Notes: a model not told the origin generated them from the letters alone. Shown: positions 11,254-22,634, counted from the stretch's first letter. The stretch: 64,000 nucleotides of DNA from Zygnema cylindricum (GCA_037447655.1 JBBHKE010002354.1:62001-126000), one strand, 5' to 3'. Numbers and translations are program-made.

Positions 11254-12309
11254 TGAAACTCTGAGACCTCCATAAGTCCTCAGAGTGGACAGCTTCCAAA
11301 AAGCCTCTAGGATAACCCTGACCCCTTTGTGTTTCAGCAAAAAAAAATTGCCACCCTGGCAGACAATAACTTTGACCAACTTCACCCATGTGAAGGCAAG
11401 ACTCCCCTCAGTCGATAGCAAAAAGAATCTCTGAATTTTCTCCCCTGAGCAGTAAGTTATGGAGGGTCAAAGTTGACCTTTTGTACAGAAGCTCTCTGGG
11501 AGAGAGGGTCCTATCTCCTAATTTTTCTAAGTCCTATCTCTCTCACAGACTCTATCTACTGATGTACGGAGCCAATCAGAATACAGTTCCGTACACAAAA
11601 GTACAGCTGCCGGTGTACTTTCTGTACGAACACTGTACGACATGGCCTAAATGTCGACACGTGGTATGTCCGGATTCGCTCCCTTAATCCTCGGAGATGC
11701 CGCGATCCAATGTCATTCCGCCACGTGTCATCCGATGTGGCGATGACCACAAACTGCCGAAATCCTCTTCCGCGATCTCGGCGTTAATTCTGGCCGTCTG
11801 ATTAAATTCACATTTAATCGTAGCCGTAATAAATACATGCGCGGTATTCGTTTAATTAGAGAAATAAATGCGCGGTATTGGTTTCTTATCTATAGCGTAA
11901 TCCGTACTTTTACATTACTGGATCTATGTATCTTCTAAAGAGTTATAGTTAAATGAATTATTATATTTGGTAATGTTTAATTAATTATCAAACCATATAG
12001 TACGTAACACTATTTTTAGACTTAACGGCTAAGGCTACCGTCTACCGACTGTTTGTCCGCCGGTAGGTACCAGGATGAAATCCTGTGACCGGCATATACC
12101 TTTTAGTAAATAAAACCCAAACTAATACATATTTCCCGTTAACCTCTGTATAGCCTAGGTAGCCATGGCTCTAGCTCCCTCTCCAATTTCTGAGTGACTG
12201 CGACAAGTTTGAGAGTTGGAGAGAGAAGTTAGAGGTAGACTGCCTCGGCTTCTTTCTAAATTTCTATTTAGACCTAGAAAATACTTTAAATGGACCATTA
12301 ATTTCTACA
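11254..12309 (-). repeat. F1 3' LTR (relative to the element)
   Basis: Bounded by TG...CA. It is followed at 12310 by a C/T-rich stretch which on the element strand is a purine-rich tract, the expected plus-strand priming site. Around 12060-12100 it has a nested hairpin (GCCGGT...AGGAT-GAA-ATCCT...ACCGGC). It retains the ATGGAGGTC that encodes a gag start in the LTR. Confidence 0.9.
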
Positions 12310-12349
12310 CTCCCCTTATTTTCTAGTCAATCTTTAATTTCAGACCACA

Positions 12350-14600
12350 CTTATCCCTGCATAAAATTAACTTAGGGGAAGGCACAAGTTTGGTCATCAT
12401 ATCTGCTACCATCTCACTATCTGGTCAATATTCTAAACTGATTATTTTGTTTTCTACTTTCTCTCTAACAAAGCTGAGTCTGATGTCCATGTGTTTGGCT
12501 TTAAAATGATGTTTAGGATTGGCAGAAATAGCGATTGCTGCCTAATTATCACAAAAAAGTTTTTGCACACCACTCATAAGGTGACCAAGCTCACCAAGCA
12601 AAGACTCTACCCACATCAATTCTTTTACAGCAGAGCAAGAGGCCATATACTCAGCCTCCATGGTGGACTGAGCAATAACTTTTTGCTGTTTGCTACTCCA
12701 ACAGCAAGCCCCATCCCCCAGATATAATACATATCTAGAAGTGCATCTCCTCATCAAAGCATCACCATAACTGGCATCACTCCAAGTAGTGATCTCAGTA
12801 TTCTCCCCACCCAAATGCAACCATAGATCCCTAGTTCCTATCAAATATCTAAGGACTCTCTTAGCTGCCTCCTAATCCCTCTTAGTGGGAGCATTTAGAC
12901 TTCTACTCAGCACTCCTACAGCTGCAGCTAAATCCGGCCGGGTACAATTCATAAAATAGATTAGACTTCCCACTACTTGCCTGTAAGGAATAGTCTTCAT
13001 GAACTTCTATTCTTCAGGAGATAATTCCTCGTCTAAGATTATGACTCCTTCTTCCTCACTCCCCTCACTTCCCTTCTTCAACTCCATTGGAGTTGTACAA
13101 CTATTAGCTTTATCCATTTGAAATTTTTCAAGCATGTTCCCTATTGCTTCTTTTTTAGTCAATCTTATAATTTTTCTTTTTCGGTCTCTCTCTATTTGTA
13201 TTCCCAAAATATATTTTGCTTCCCCCATATCCTTCATTTCAAATCTCCCCTTAAGATCGGTTTTCAGTTTATTAATTTTTTCCATTGATTTACTTATAAC
13301 AAGCAAATCATCAATATAAATTGCAATAAATATAAAACCTTCCTCATCCTCGAAAACATAGATTGAGTGATCTGAGCTGATCCGGATATATCCCAGACCG
13401 GTAAGAAACTCATCAAGCTTCTTATTCCACTGGTGAGGCGCTTGTTTCAAACCATGAAGAGATTTAATCAGTCAGCAAACCTTACTCTCCTCTCCTTCCT
13501 CCACAAACCCATCGGGTTGTCACATGAAGATCTCCGCTTCTAATTCTCCATGCAAAAAGGCTGTCTTGATGTCCATCTGGTGCACTTCCATGTCTTCCGC
13601 TGCTGCCAGGCAGAGAAGTATGCGGACGGAGGGAAATCTGACCACCGGGGCAAAGGTTTCCTTGTAGTCAATTCCCTCCTTTTGTGTAAATCCCTTTGCC
13701 ACTAGTCGGGTATTGTAGCGCTCGATTGTGTTATCTAGGTTCAGTTTTAATTTGAAAACCCACTTAGAACCGATTTGTTTTTGGTTAGGTGGACAATCCA
13801 CCAGCTCCCAAGTATCGGCTGCCATAATTGAGGCCATCTCCTCATTGATGGCTGTCTTCCACCGATTTCTTTTATGGAGAAGTCATCGCCTCTCCATAAG
13901 TTTGAGGTTCATCTTGATGAGATAGTTTAGTTACCTTGTTATTAACATGTTTTTCTTGCATTTTTTTGCTACTTCTCCTTCCCCCCTCAAAATTTGAGGC
14001 CGGAATAGATGGTTCTCGTGGATTCTTTCGAACAAACTCGGCTTCTCCCCTATCCTTTGATTCCGAATCAATTTCCACCATGTCTTCCTCTTCGGGTAGA
14101 GTTGTCACTGGAGTTTTCACAGCCGAGTCATATTCGATCTGATTTGTACCTGCAAGAATGTCATCTTCTCTAAAACGTGGATAGTTAGGAAGCTCAAAGT
14201 CATCGGAATTTTCTGACTCAAATCTGATTTTTAGTGACTTTGTATATTTGAAGGGATCCAAAGACTTTCCTTCATCCATAACTACTAGATGCTTTACTAA
14301 GATTATATCTTCCCTTTATAGATCATCAACTCTATATCCTTTAACATCCTCATCATATCCTAATAAGTATCCCGGTTTTCCTTTTGGTTTAGCTTCCAAT
14401 TAGACCGATCTGTATCTAGACTGAATACTTGACTGCCGAAAACCTTTAAGTGAGATATGTCTGGTTTCCGACCTGTCATTCTCTCATAAGGTGTTTGATC
14501 TTTTATAGCTGAAGTAAGAACTCTATTTTTGAGGTAATTAGCACAGTTCATTGCTTCTGCCCAAAACCTTTTTCCTGTCTTCTTATCTGAAAACATACTT
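12350..14600 (-). pseudogene. F1 pol, integrase C-terminus, reverse transcriptase and RNase H
   Basis: In-order fragments: 14596-14360 (integrase C-terminal part with RFWAEAMNCANYLKN), 14279-13872 (acidic linker), 13837-13520 and 13450-13007 (reverse transcriptase, QMDIKTAFLHGELE and the catalytic YIDDLL), 12844-12542 (RNase H with WSDASYGD and STMEAEYMA), then the copia C-terminal ADMMTK near 12400. Stops and small shifts separate the pieces, so no full polyprotein can be made from this copy. Confidence 0.85.
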
Positions 14601-15970
14601 CTAGCACTATCACTCAGTGTTCTATTTAACCTTTCAGCTCCCCCATTCTGTTCCGTGTTTTCAAGAACTGTCTTTTGGTGTTGAACTCCATCTTCCCTCA
14701 GAAAATCCTCAAATTGGTTAGAAGTATACTCTCCACCATTGTCACTCCTTATTCACTTGATTAAAGTTTCATGGAGTTTTTCGCTCCATGCTTTATATTG
14801 TCTAAAACAATCTTGATCTTCGGACTTGTTTTTCAAAAAATACACTCGGGAATACCGAGACCAATCATCAGTGATAGTCATCATAAATCTCTTCCCCCGT
14901 GGTGAGGGCACTTTAGCCGGTCCCCAAATATCTGTGTGTACTAGATCTATAATTTTTTCTCCCTTATAGGTGGCTGTTTTAGGAAAGGGTAATCTGTGTG
15001 TTTTACCTTGAGCACATCCACTTCAATCACTTATGTTATCACTCTCACTGAACTTAATCCCTTCCACCACTCCCATATTTTTCATCTCTCTTAACTTGTC
15101 TAGATTCACATGCCCTAGCCTCTTATGCCACATCATAATATCATGAACACCAGCATAATAAAGTTTCTTCTTTTCATTACTTAAAACCAGCCTAAACATC
15201 CCATGGCTACCTTTCTCAGCAATGAAATAGACATCCTCCTCAAAACTAGCAATAAAGACTCCTTCCCTAGTGCTAGTAAAGAAACCCTTATCATCTAATA
15301 CAAATGTAGAGATGAGGTTTTTGTTCAGCTCCGGAATAAACAATACATCGGAGAATGTTACTATCGATGTCTTTCCTTCTACTAACACTTTTAAATCTAC
15401 CGATCCCACAAGAGTAGTGGTGACTATCCTCCCATCCCCATACTCTATCTCTACGGTGGGAATATTTCTTATCTTAGTGAACAGGTGCCTATCCTTACAC
15501 ATGTGCATGGAGGCACGTGAATCTATAATCCAGCCTGCTTCACCTTTCAATCCACCGTAAGCACATTTCTGCCTTCGTGGAATTTCGACCTCGTTTTTTG
15601 CCTCCAACTCCTCATCTAAAAGGAGCTCATCGTCCTCGTCCTCGGATTCCGCCTCATGTACCTGTGTCACAAGGGCCTTTTTCTTTCCTCTCGGGGTACC
15701 ACCGGTCTGCCCCTCCTTTAACCAAAGCTCGGTTAGCTTAGTGCACTCTGCCATATAGTGCCCAAGTTTCTTACAAAAATGACATAAACCTTTGGGAGCC
15801 CTTGGTCCGAACTCGTCGGTCTGATTTTTCTGCTCCCTCCCCCCATAGTTTCCGACCGGTTTCTGGGAATCCTTGTTCCTCCAATCGGTCGCAGTTGCCA
15901 AGGCTTGGCCACTCTTTCCTCCCCTTCGGATCTTAATCGTATTCTCCCGAACGAGAATTATCCCTACCAC
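14600..15970 (-). pseudogene. F1 nucleocapsid, protease and integrase core
   Basis: The frame 15970-15023 contains the zinc knuckle CHFCKKLGHYMAEC (CX2CX4HX4C), then an acidic region, then the aspartic protease site, where WIIDSGAS of sisters is WIIDSRAS here: the catalytic-loop glycine is lost. The GAG-pre-integrase segment WHKRLGHVNLDKL follows. The integrase core continues to about 14600 with HTDIWGP, SDNGGEYTSN and EQNG-AER marking the D, D, E residues, but with internal stops. Confidence 0.85.
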
Positions 15971-16064
15971 TGAGTTTCATATCCACCTTGAGTCCAGCAA
16001 CCTGCACACGGTTGACTATGTTCTCGAACTCATCGGGTAACTTCATCAGTAAACAGTTAACCTT

Positions 16065-16656
16065 TTATTTTTCACTAAAATCTTTTCCCGCACTCTCTTG
16101 CTCATTGAAGAGTGTAGCAAGCTCATTGCAAAAATCCAACATTTTCCCCCCTTTGTATACATTCTCCTTAACTTTCTGATCAGCTAACTGTTGTTGCTGA
16201 ATCGTACCACTTCGGTACATCTCTATGAGAGCCATCCACAGATCGGATGTCGTTTCTACCTGCAAATGAGGACATGCAAGTCCTTGAGTAAGATGGCATA
16301 GGATGAAGTGCTTTGCCGCCATATTGTTAAAGTCCCAGGTTTCAGTATCATTCTCCTCGTTCCTCGGAATAGGTGACATGAATGTCGAACCAGTTGCTAT
16401 TGGTGTGGTCGCCTCTTTCTCCTTTCCTTTGTCCACCAACTCTCTTTCTTTTGTTTCCTCCGTTGAAGGTGGATCCTCTTTCCTGATGAATCTGCTTCCT
16501 CCAAACCCTAGAAGAATTCCAAGACTTGATGGACGCCCCAACCATCCACTCACTATCCCCCAAAACTTTTTTTTCGCATAGAGCTCCTATCATCATAATT
16601 TCCCAGTATATGAAGCCAGTTCCATTAAAGATTGGTACCCTAGAGGGTGGGCCCAT
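16065..16656 (-). pseudogene. F1 gag N-terminal region
   Basis: The capsid-like copia gag starts with MGPPSRVPIFNGTGFIYWE and runs in two overlapping frames (16656-16348 and 16553-16065), so a frameshift lies between. The MGPPS codons overlap the primer-binding site. In sister LTRs an in-frame ATG lies upstream within the LTR; in this 5' LTR that ATG is ATA. Confidence 0.8.
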
Positions 16657-16660
16657 AACC

Positions 16661-17714
16661 TGAAACTCTGAGACCTCTATAAGTCCTCAGAGTGGACAGC
16701 TTCCAAGAAGCCTCTAGGATAACCGTGACCCCTTTGTGTTTCAGCAAAAATAACTGCCACCCTGGCAGACAATAACTCTGACCAACTTCACCTTTGTGAA
16801 GGGAAGACTCCCTTGAGTCGATAGCAAAAATATTCTCTGAATTTGCTCCCTTGAGCAGTAAGTTATGGAGGGTCAAAGTTGACCTTTTGTATAGAAGCTC
16901 TCTGGGAGAGAGGGTCCTATCTCCTAATTTTTCTAAGTCTTATCTCTCTCACAGACTCTATCTACTGATGTACGGAGCCAATCAGAATACAGTTCCGTAC
17001 ACAAAAGTACAGCTGTCGGTGTACTTTCTGTACGGACACTGTACGACATGGCCTAAATGTCGACACGTGGTATGTCCGGATTCGCTCCCTTAATCCTCGG
17101 AGATGCCGCGATCCAATGTCATTCCGCCACGTGTCATCCGATGTGGCGATGACCACAAACGCTGAAATCCTCTTCCGCGATCTCGACGTTAATTTTGGCC
17201 GTCCGATTAAATTCACATTTAATCGTAGCCGTAATAAATACATGCGCGGTATTCGTTTCATTAGAGAAATAAATGCGCGGTATTGGTTTCTTATTCGTAC
17301 CGTAATCAGTACTTTTACATTACTAGATCTATGTATCCCGTAAACAGTTATAGTTAAATGAATTATTCTATTTGGTAATGTTTAATTAATTATCAAACCA
17401 TATAGTACGTAACACTATTTCTAGACTTAATGGCTAAGGCTACCGTCTACCAACTGTTTGTCGGCCGGTAGGTACTAGGATCAAATCCTGTGACCGGCAT
17501 ATACCTTTTAGTAAATAAACCCCAAACTAATATATATTTCCCGTAAACCTCTGGATAGCCTAGGTAGCCATGGCTGTAGCTCCCTCTCCAATTTCTTAGT
17601 GACTGCGACAAGTTTGAGAGTTGGAGAGAGAAGTTAGAGGTAGACTGCCTCGGCTTCTTTCTATATTTCTATTTAGACCTAGAAAATACTTAAAATGGAC
17701 CTTTAATTTCTACA
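16661..17714 (-). repeat. F1 5' LTR (relative to the element)
   Basis: Ends TGAAACTCTGAG and TTTCTACA on the plus strand; adjoins the primer site at 16660. The hairpin GCCGGT-AGGTACT-AGGAT-CAA-ATCCT-GTG-ACCGGC at about 17464-17497 is conserved. Confidence 0.9.
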
Positions 17715-17859
17715 ATTCAATATCGGATCGTAGCCTATGTGGTGCCACTCAATATATAACACGTGGTTTACAGACTCTTCGTGATGGAACATCGACCCTA
17801 TCAACCCTGCCCGTATAGTTGGCCGTATGATTACAGAAACGATTGTAAGAACTTGACCC

Positions 17860-18310
17860 TAAGAATACGGTTTAATTAGCGTTAATAACTCTCATTTGGG
17901 CGGTTTTGAAATAGTGTTGTGTACAAAATGTGTCATTTTGTACCAAATTTGCTACACCGCGCATCGTTATTAGTGTCAAAGTTTAAATAGTGTGGAAGTA
18001 AATATACCGTCATTGACGCTAATTAAGAATTAAAAAAAAAAAAAAAAAGGTGTATTCTAATTTCGGCGTTTTTGCTAATTTGGGAACAGCAAAAATGGAA
18101 TATTCGTTGTACGATTATATACCTTAATATATGTATCCGTACAAAATATTGAAAATCGTACGCCGTCGTGAAATTTAAATATCCGTACATGTAAGAGTAA
18201 TTTACGTGTCAGAACAATCCCGTTTTTTTAGCGCACGATCCTATGCGTGCGCGTCTGATTTAACTCATTTTTTGTAAAATTTTCACTTGAAAAGGTACAT
18301 TTATGTACGG
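17860..18310. other. M5 right part and MITE fragments up to the N gap
   Basis: TTAGCGTTAATAACTCTCAT and TTTGAAATAGTGTTGTGTAC continue the M element that hosts J2. Another MITE left terminus CACCGCGCATCGTTATTAG, preceded by TA, begins at 17955; its partner end is not clear. No gene. Confidence 0.55.
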
Positions 18311-18320
18311 NNNNNNNNNN
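18311..18320. other. Assembly gap (10 N)
   Basis: A run of ten N, probably a gap of unknown or nominal size. Confidence 0.99.
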
Positions 18321-18359
18321 GCAGTCTAGGTGTTAGGCTGTTCACACATGCCTCTTTTT

Positions 18360-18492
18360 TCGAGGGAGAGAGAAGAGAAGGAGAGATGGGACGGGAGAGG
18401 GAGAGGGAGAGGGAGAGGGAGGGGTAGATGGAGGGGGAAAGGGAGAGGGAGGGGGAGAGGGAGAGAGAAGTGGGGAAGCAAGAGAGGGAGAG
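18360..18492. repeat. GA-rich low-complexity tract
   Basis: GAGAGGGAGAGG-type purine tract. The open frames across it on both strands are simple-sequence artefacts. Confidence 0.8.
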
Positions 18493-18639
18493 TCAGCACA
18501 TATCGCCAAGTCGAACAGGTCATATCAATATCTTAAATTAGAAATTATATCTCCGTACAACATCGCACTTTAATGTACTTTATACTTTTCGTACATAAAA
18601 GGTTTTTTTGTACGGGTCACAGTTCCGTACTGTACAGTA

Positions 18640-18864
18640 CACCGTGTTTCGCTATTAAGATTGATGTTTTTTAACTTTTTAAGTCTCTTGGAACCTTTTT
18701 TCTCCGTACACACTTGTCGGATTGTGGATCTGACGGTTGCGATTGGAAGGTTACATTCTCAGCTTCCGATTGGCGGTCTCAAACTGAAAATCCGACAAGT
18801 GTGTACGGATAAAAGATGTTTTAAGCGGCGAAAAAACTGTTAACCCTAATAGCGATACACGGTG
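18640..18864. mobile_element. MITE N1 with internal hairpin, TA target duplication
   Basis: 225 bp with termini CACCGTGTTTCGCTATTA and TAATAGCGATACACGGTG, flanked by TA (18638-18639, 18865-18866). Inside is a second inverted pair, CCGTACACACTTGTCGGATT and its near-exact reverse complement (about 18704-18810). The outer ends match the m/M families but the interior differs, so it is a separate subfamily or a nested insertion. Confidence 0.8.
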
Positions 18865-19037
18865 TACTGTACTGCATTGTTGTCCTAGAATAAAGTCAAT
18901 TCTTTCTCTGTGCACATCTGTCATATTCTTTAATCTGACGGTTGCGACGAAAAGGTAATGTTCTTTCTTCATAGATATCATGTCGTACTTTATATCGTAT
19001 TATATGCACGATATAATATTGAAATGGGCTTGCAGTA

Positions 19038-19229
19038 CACTGTACATCGCTGTTTGCCGCTTAAAACACAATTGCTTCTGTGCGCAGTTGCCGGTTTTTT
19101 CATCGGACGGTTGCGACTGAAAGATGTCAATCGCAGATTCCACTTGGGGGTTTTCAACCACAAATCAGACGTGTGCACGGAGAAGAGATAGTTTTAGTGG
19201 AGATTGCAACGTTAAGGGGATACTCTGTG
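19038..19229. mobile_element. MITE N2, related to N1
   Basis: About 190 bp, with left end CACTGTACATCGC preceded by TA and right end CTCTGTG followed by TA. The interior shares GACGGTTGCGACTGAAAG and ACGTGTGCACGG words with N1. Terminal repeats are decayed. A third relative occupies 18890-18960. Confidence 0.55.
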
Positions 19230-19231
19230 TA

Positions 19232-19647
19232 CTGTAACTTTACTGTAGTACGAAATCACGAATAGACTTTAGGTTAGAGTGAATCTCCATGACGTCCGAT
19301 TCGGATAATTTCTCGATGATAGGGTGTTTGAGACTTTCCGACCGTACGATTAAACAGTGAACGGTCACAGATCACCCGATTATTGTAAGTGTAACCAAAA
19401 AGGAGTCCATGGATTTTCACTTTTAGCAGATTTTCCTTTTTTTTCTCAATTTTTCGTTAATACTCGGTGAGAAACACTCTAATTTATCATAAGATTCTCG
19501 GTTGCGTGTTGCGAAAACGCTATATTTACCTCCGTATACTATGCATACAATAATATATCTAGATTTCAAGTGCGTAAACCCGTTCAAAAATGACAAAAAG
19601 GGAAAAACCCTTGCATCCTCTATATTTGGTACTTACCTGTACTGTAC
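19232..19647. other. Intergenic DNA, no gene
   Basis: AT-rich. Short frames only; no element ends recognised. Confidence 0.6.
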
Positions 19648-19703
19648 TGTATTGTACCTTCCCAATTATCCGAATTGTATTGTACCTTCCCAATTATCCG
19701 AAT
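19648..19703. repeat. 28-bp direct duplication at the inverted-repeat edge
   Basis: Two identical units, 19648-19675 and 19676-19703, each starting TGTATTGTACC and ending TTATCCGAAT. They lie immediately next to the inner edge of the right arm. Confidence 0.9.
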
Positions 19704-19712
19704 AGTACAGTA

Positions 19713-19925
19713 CACCGCCAATCGTTATTAGCGTTGTATACGCTAATTTCGTCCCGCTTTTTTTTTTATTCTCAAATAGAATTATCCACACTATTTAAAA
19801 AATACCCTAATTCCTAATTAGAATAGACGATTTCTTCGAAAATTTTCAAATTCCCAATTAGCATGAACCACGCTAATTATTCGTATACGCTAAAAAAACT
19901 TACACGCTAATAACGATTGGCGGTG
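19713..19925. mobile_element. MITE m1, right arm copy
   Basis: Mirror copy of 3972-4186, with TA at 19711-19712 and 19926-19927. It is two bases shorter because of an A/T-run difference. Its outer tip is the inverted-repeat boundary. Confidence 0.8.
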
Positions 19926-20563
19926 TACTGTACACATACGCTGGTTACATTTCGAACATAGGTCCGCAGTTATTCCCATAATCAATTTAGAATTTGACTG
20001 GGACAGGGAAGCCGCCGCAAAAGTGTTGGACAGCTGTTTGTACTGTTAGAGATATTAAATTTCTGACATATTTGTCCATATCCCGATAAGCTTCGAATTT
20101 TACCACGGCCTCTGGCTTGATTTCGTCGTGGGTGCCAGCCAAACCAGATCAAAATTGCGGCTCCTTGCCATACAAATCAAAAGATACAGAAGAAGGGAAG
20201 AACGAAGATTTTTTGTTTCTCTGCAAATGTACGCGGCTCGATCTGGGATTCACTTCAAACATTGAGCGACTCGGACGCCTCTTTCCGACGGCCAAGATTG
20301 ACTTTCTGAATTTTCACGGGCAACATAGCCGGTTTATTTTCCTTGCAGTAAATTACACGCCTATGAAAAGACCAGGTCGGCCCTCTCCCGCGGCTATTGT
20401 AACCGTTGAGCTTTGCAGATTTCGGGGGGTCGCATTGCACGAATCGTCAATTCAACATTTGGCCATTCTTAGTTCGTCGCGCGGCCAGACAGAAAGTCAA
20501 AAAAGCGTGGGAAGAACAGGAACATGTGAAACACCTTGATTTCCGACAGTTTTACGGGGCTCG

Positions 20564-21207
20564 ATCTTTTTGGAACTTGGCCTGAGTTCCATGGGGATCT
20601 CTGTAATTGTACGGTCAACACTAAACGGGCTATCGAGTATTGCCCGTGAACAAGCTTTCCGCACACGTGAACCACGTAAGCTAAATAATATCCTGAAAAT
20701 AGTAAAAGATTTTACAAACCGTCCAGTTTCAATGCAAAATCTGTACTTGCGTGACGCCCTGTCTTATAGAGGCTGCCTTATCAACCTTCTCTTGTCGTAA
20801 CGAAAAATTCGAAGCGCGGGAAACACGAAGGTGAAGTGAAGACAAAAAAAGCATGACGTGACGGAACATTTTCCGGCAACTACAGTACTGTACTTTCTTT
20901 CTGAATCTCGTCCACCTTGTCAGAAGGCACATGGCCCTTGCGGCGTGATTGGTAGTCAATTGGGGCAGGAGTCCAGAAAATCCAGGCTAGCTGTCCGTAT
21001 TCAACTAGGCACCGCCCGGACGGAGCGGTTGCTTCGCGGATGGCGACCCGAAAGTAATCGAACGGTGGATGGTTGCGCCCGGGCCCTCGGAGTATCTTAG
21101 TCGGATCGTCCGTAATGATCTTTTCAAAAAAAGGAAAAGTACGGCATGGTACGTCAACGTACTTAATTTGGTAACCAGCCCCACTTTTTGTCTTTACATT
21201 GCTGTAC
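20564..21207. mobile_element. Degenerate J-family element upstream of copy B (J0)
   Basis: Mirror copy of the 2690-3333 remnant. It supplies the distal upstream region of copy B, including three GTAC words at about 21138-21161. Confidence 0.5.
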
Positions 21208-21587
21208 AGACTTTGGCCTAATCAATCAGATTCCGTTTTGTGACACTCGAGGAGCTTTCGCAACAGTTTCGCGGTCAATTTCAACGTTTTTTGGGTTTCA
21301 TCGCGTTTTTCAACAGGCGGACCCGACGGAGCCTAACCTCCCATCCACACTAATGAGTGCAGCATTGGTCTGGACACGGGAAGCCAGCGCAAGAGTTGCA
21401 CCGACGTTTATGATTGCTTTTCGGCACAATCCGGCAGACACGTCAGGATTCCGCGGAGATAAGACAGTGTCCAGGTGGCGTCCTTTGATATTTGTTGCCG
21501 TAAAAGTCGGTCTTTGGAAGCGATCTGTCGCAGCCCGCCACTGCCGGAAATCCGTACAAAGACGCGCCTCCCAATCGACGGCCGAAA

Positions 21588-21597
21588 CATATATAAT
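21588..21597 (+). promoter_or_regulatory. TATA box of copy B
   Basis: ACATATATAA, 172 nt upstream of the ATG at 21769. The leader would start near 21620. Judged from sequence and spacing only. Confidence 0.55.
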
Positions 21598-21871
21598 CCC
21601 CGGAGCGTCCTCCGAGTAATCAAATCAAAAGAGAATCCCAGAAAGGATCGAACTCGTCAGTGAGTGTTTGGAGGGGCCATCGGTCTTGAGAGGAAACTAA
21701 CCGGCAGGGAGAGAGACGTAGTGGAAACAAGAAACTGAGGTTAGCGAGAAATAGAGTGACACGTGGCAATGGCGGGTAAACTGGCGGGAATTGCGGCTCT
21801 GGTGGCCGTACTGGCCGTGGGAATGGCGGTGAAGGGAGGAAGCGGGGCCGTGGTGAAGTACGATTTCACAG

Positions 21872-22161
21872 GTAAGAGAGACGGAAAGAGCGGAGAGGCA
21901 GAGGGGAAGAGGAGAAGGCAGAGGTATGGCGAAGGAGTGAGAGGGGGAGAGGGACAAGTAGAGGGAGAGACCGAGGGCGAGGGAGAGAGAGTGAGGGCGA
22001 GGGAGAGGGAGGTGGAGAGCACAAGGGAGAGGGAACGGGAGCGTGAGGATAGGGAAAGGGATAGGAAGAGAGAGACAGGGACTGAGGGAGGGAGAAGGAG
22101 AGGGAGAAGGAGAAATAAGGGAGAGAGGTCTGATCCGTTGTCTGGTTGTTTTTTATGACAG
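21872..22161 (+). other. Intron 1 of copy B, GA-rich
   Basis: Purine-rich GAGGGAGAG tract between the signal-peptide exon and exon 2. The same position is CT-rich on the plus strand in copies A and C, so this simple-sequence intron is ancestral to the cluster, but its length and unit order vary. Confidence 0.75.
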
Positions 22162-22634
22162 TGACGCAGGGATTCCTTTCGCCCGACTGCTCCAAAAAGG
22201 CGATTTTTCTGGTGAATGGGGTGTACCCGGGACCCGACATCAACGTGACGCAAGGCGACACTGTGCTGATCACGCTCCGCAACGAGCTGTTCTCGGAGTC
22301 CGTCACGGTACGGACGTTTGGGAACTCTTTCTTTGGATTCGTTTTTGGGACTCTCTTTCGGGATCTCGTTTTCGGTGATGATGTTTTTGGGGGATTAATT
22401 TCCCCCTTGGTTTCGATTTCTGCCATTTACTTTATTCGTCTTCCGAAAGGTTTTGATAGATTTGCGAATGGATCTTAGATGTTGGGTTCCTTTGCCAGTT
22501 TCTGGGATTTTTCTGTCATTTCGTTGGACTAACGCTGTGTCGCCTCGTGTCCTGGCACGTGTGCAGATCCACTGGCACGGAATCAAGCAGACGAATACGC
22601 CGTTTATGGACGGAGTGCCCATGATGACCCAGTG

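Larger units (their letters stand above)
11254..17714 (-). mobile_element. Ty1/copia LTR retrotransposon F1, complete but decayed
   Basis: LTRs are 11254-12309 and 16661-17714 (about 1055 bp each; plus-strand ends TGAAAC...TCTACA), with target duplication ATTCA at 11249-11253 and 17715-17719. J1 shows the uninterrupted sequence GGATATTCAGTATCGG, confirming the insertion point. Internal order on the minus strand is gag, zinc knuckle, protease, integrase, reverse transcriptase, RNase H, i.e. copia order. The primer site GGTTATGGGCCCACCC is at 16660-16645. The LTRs differ by a few percent in the stretches compared by eye, so insertion is moderately recent. Confidence 0.95.
10656..17859. mobile_element. 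TIR transposon J2, interrupted by retrotransposon F1
   Basis: Left end GGTCAAGTTCCAT, right end AACTTGACCC. The left arm (10656-11253) and right arm (17720-17859) align collinearly with J1 once m2, K and F1 are removed. Flanks are TTA (left) and TAA (right), consistent with one mutation in a TTA duplication. Like J1 it sits within an M-family MITE at the matching internal position. Confidence 0.7.

Noticed and set aside
17440-17510. tRNA gene in the F1 LTR
   Set aside because: Only a T-arm-like hairpin is present; no D arm, anticodon arm or acceptor stem.
18330-18536. Arg/Gly-rich protein frame
   Set aside because: Simple GA-repeat translation next to an N gap.
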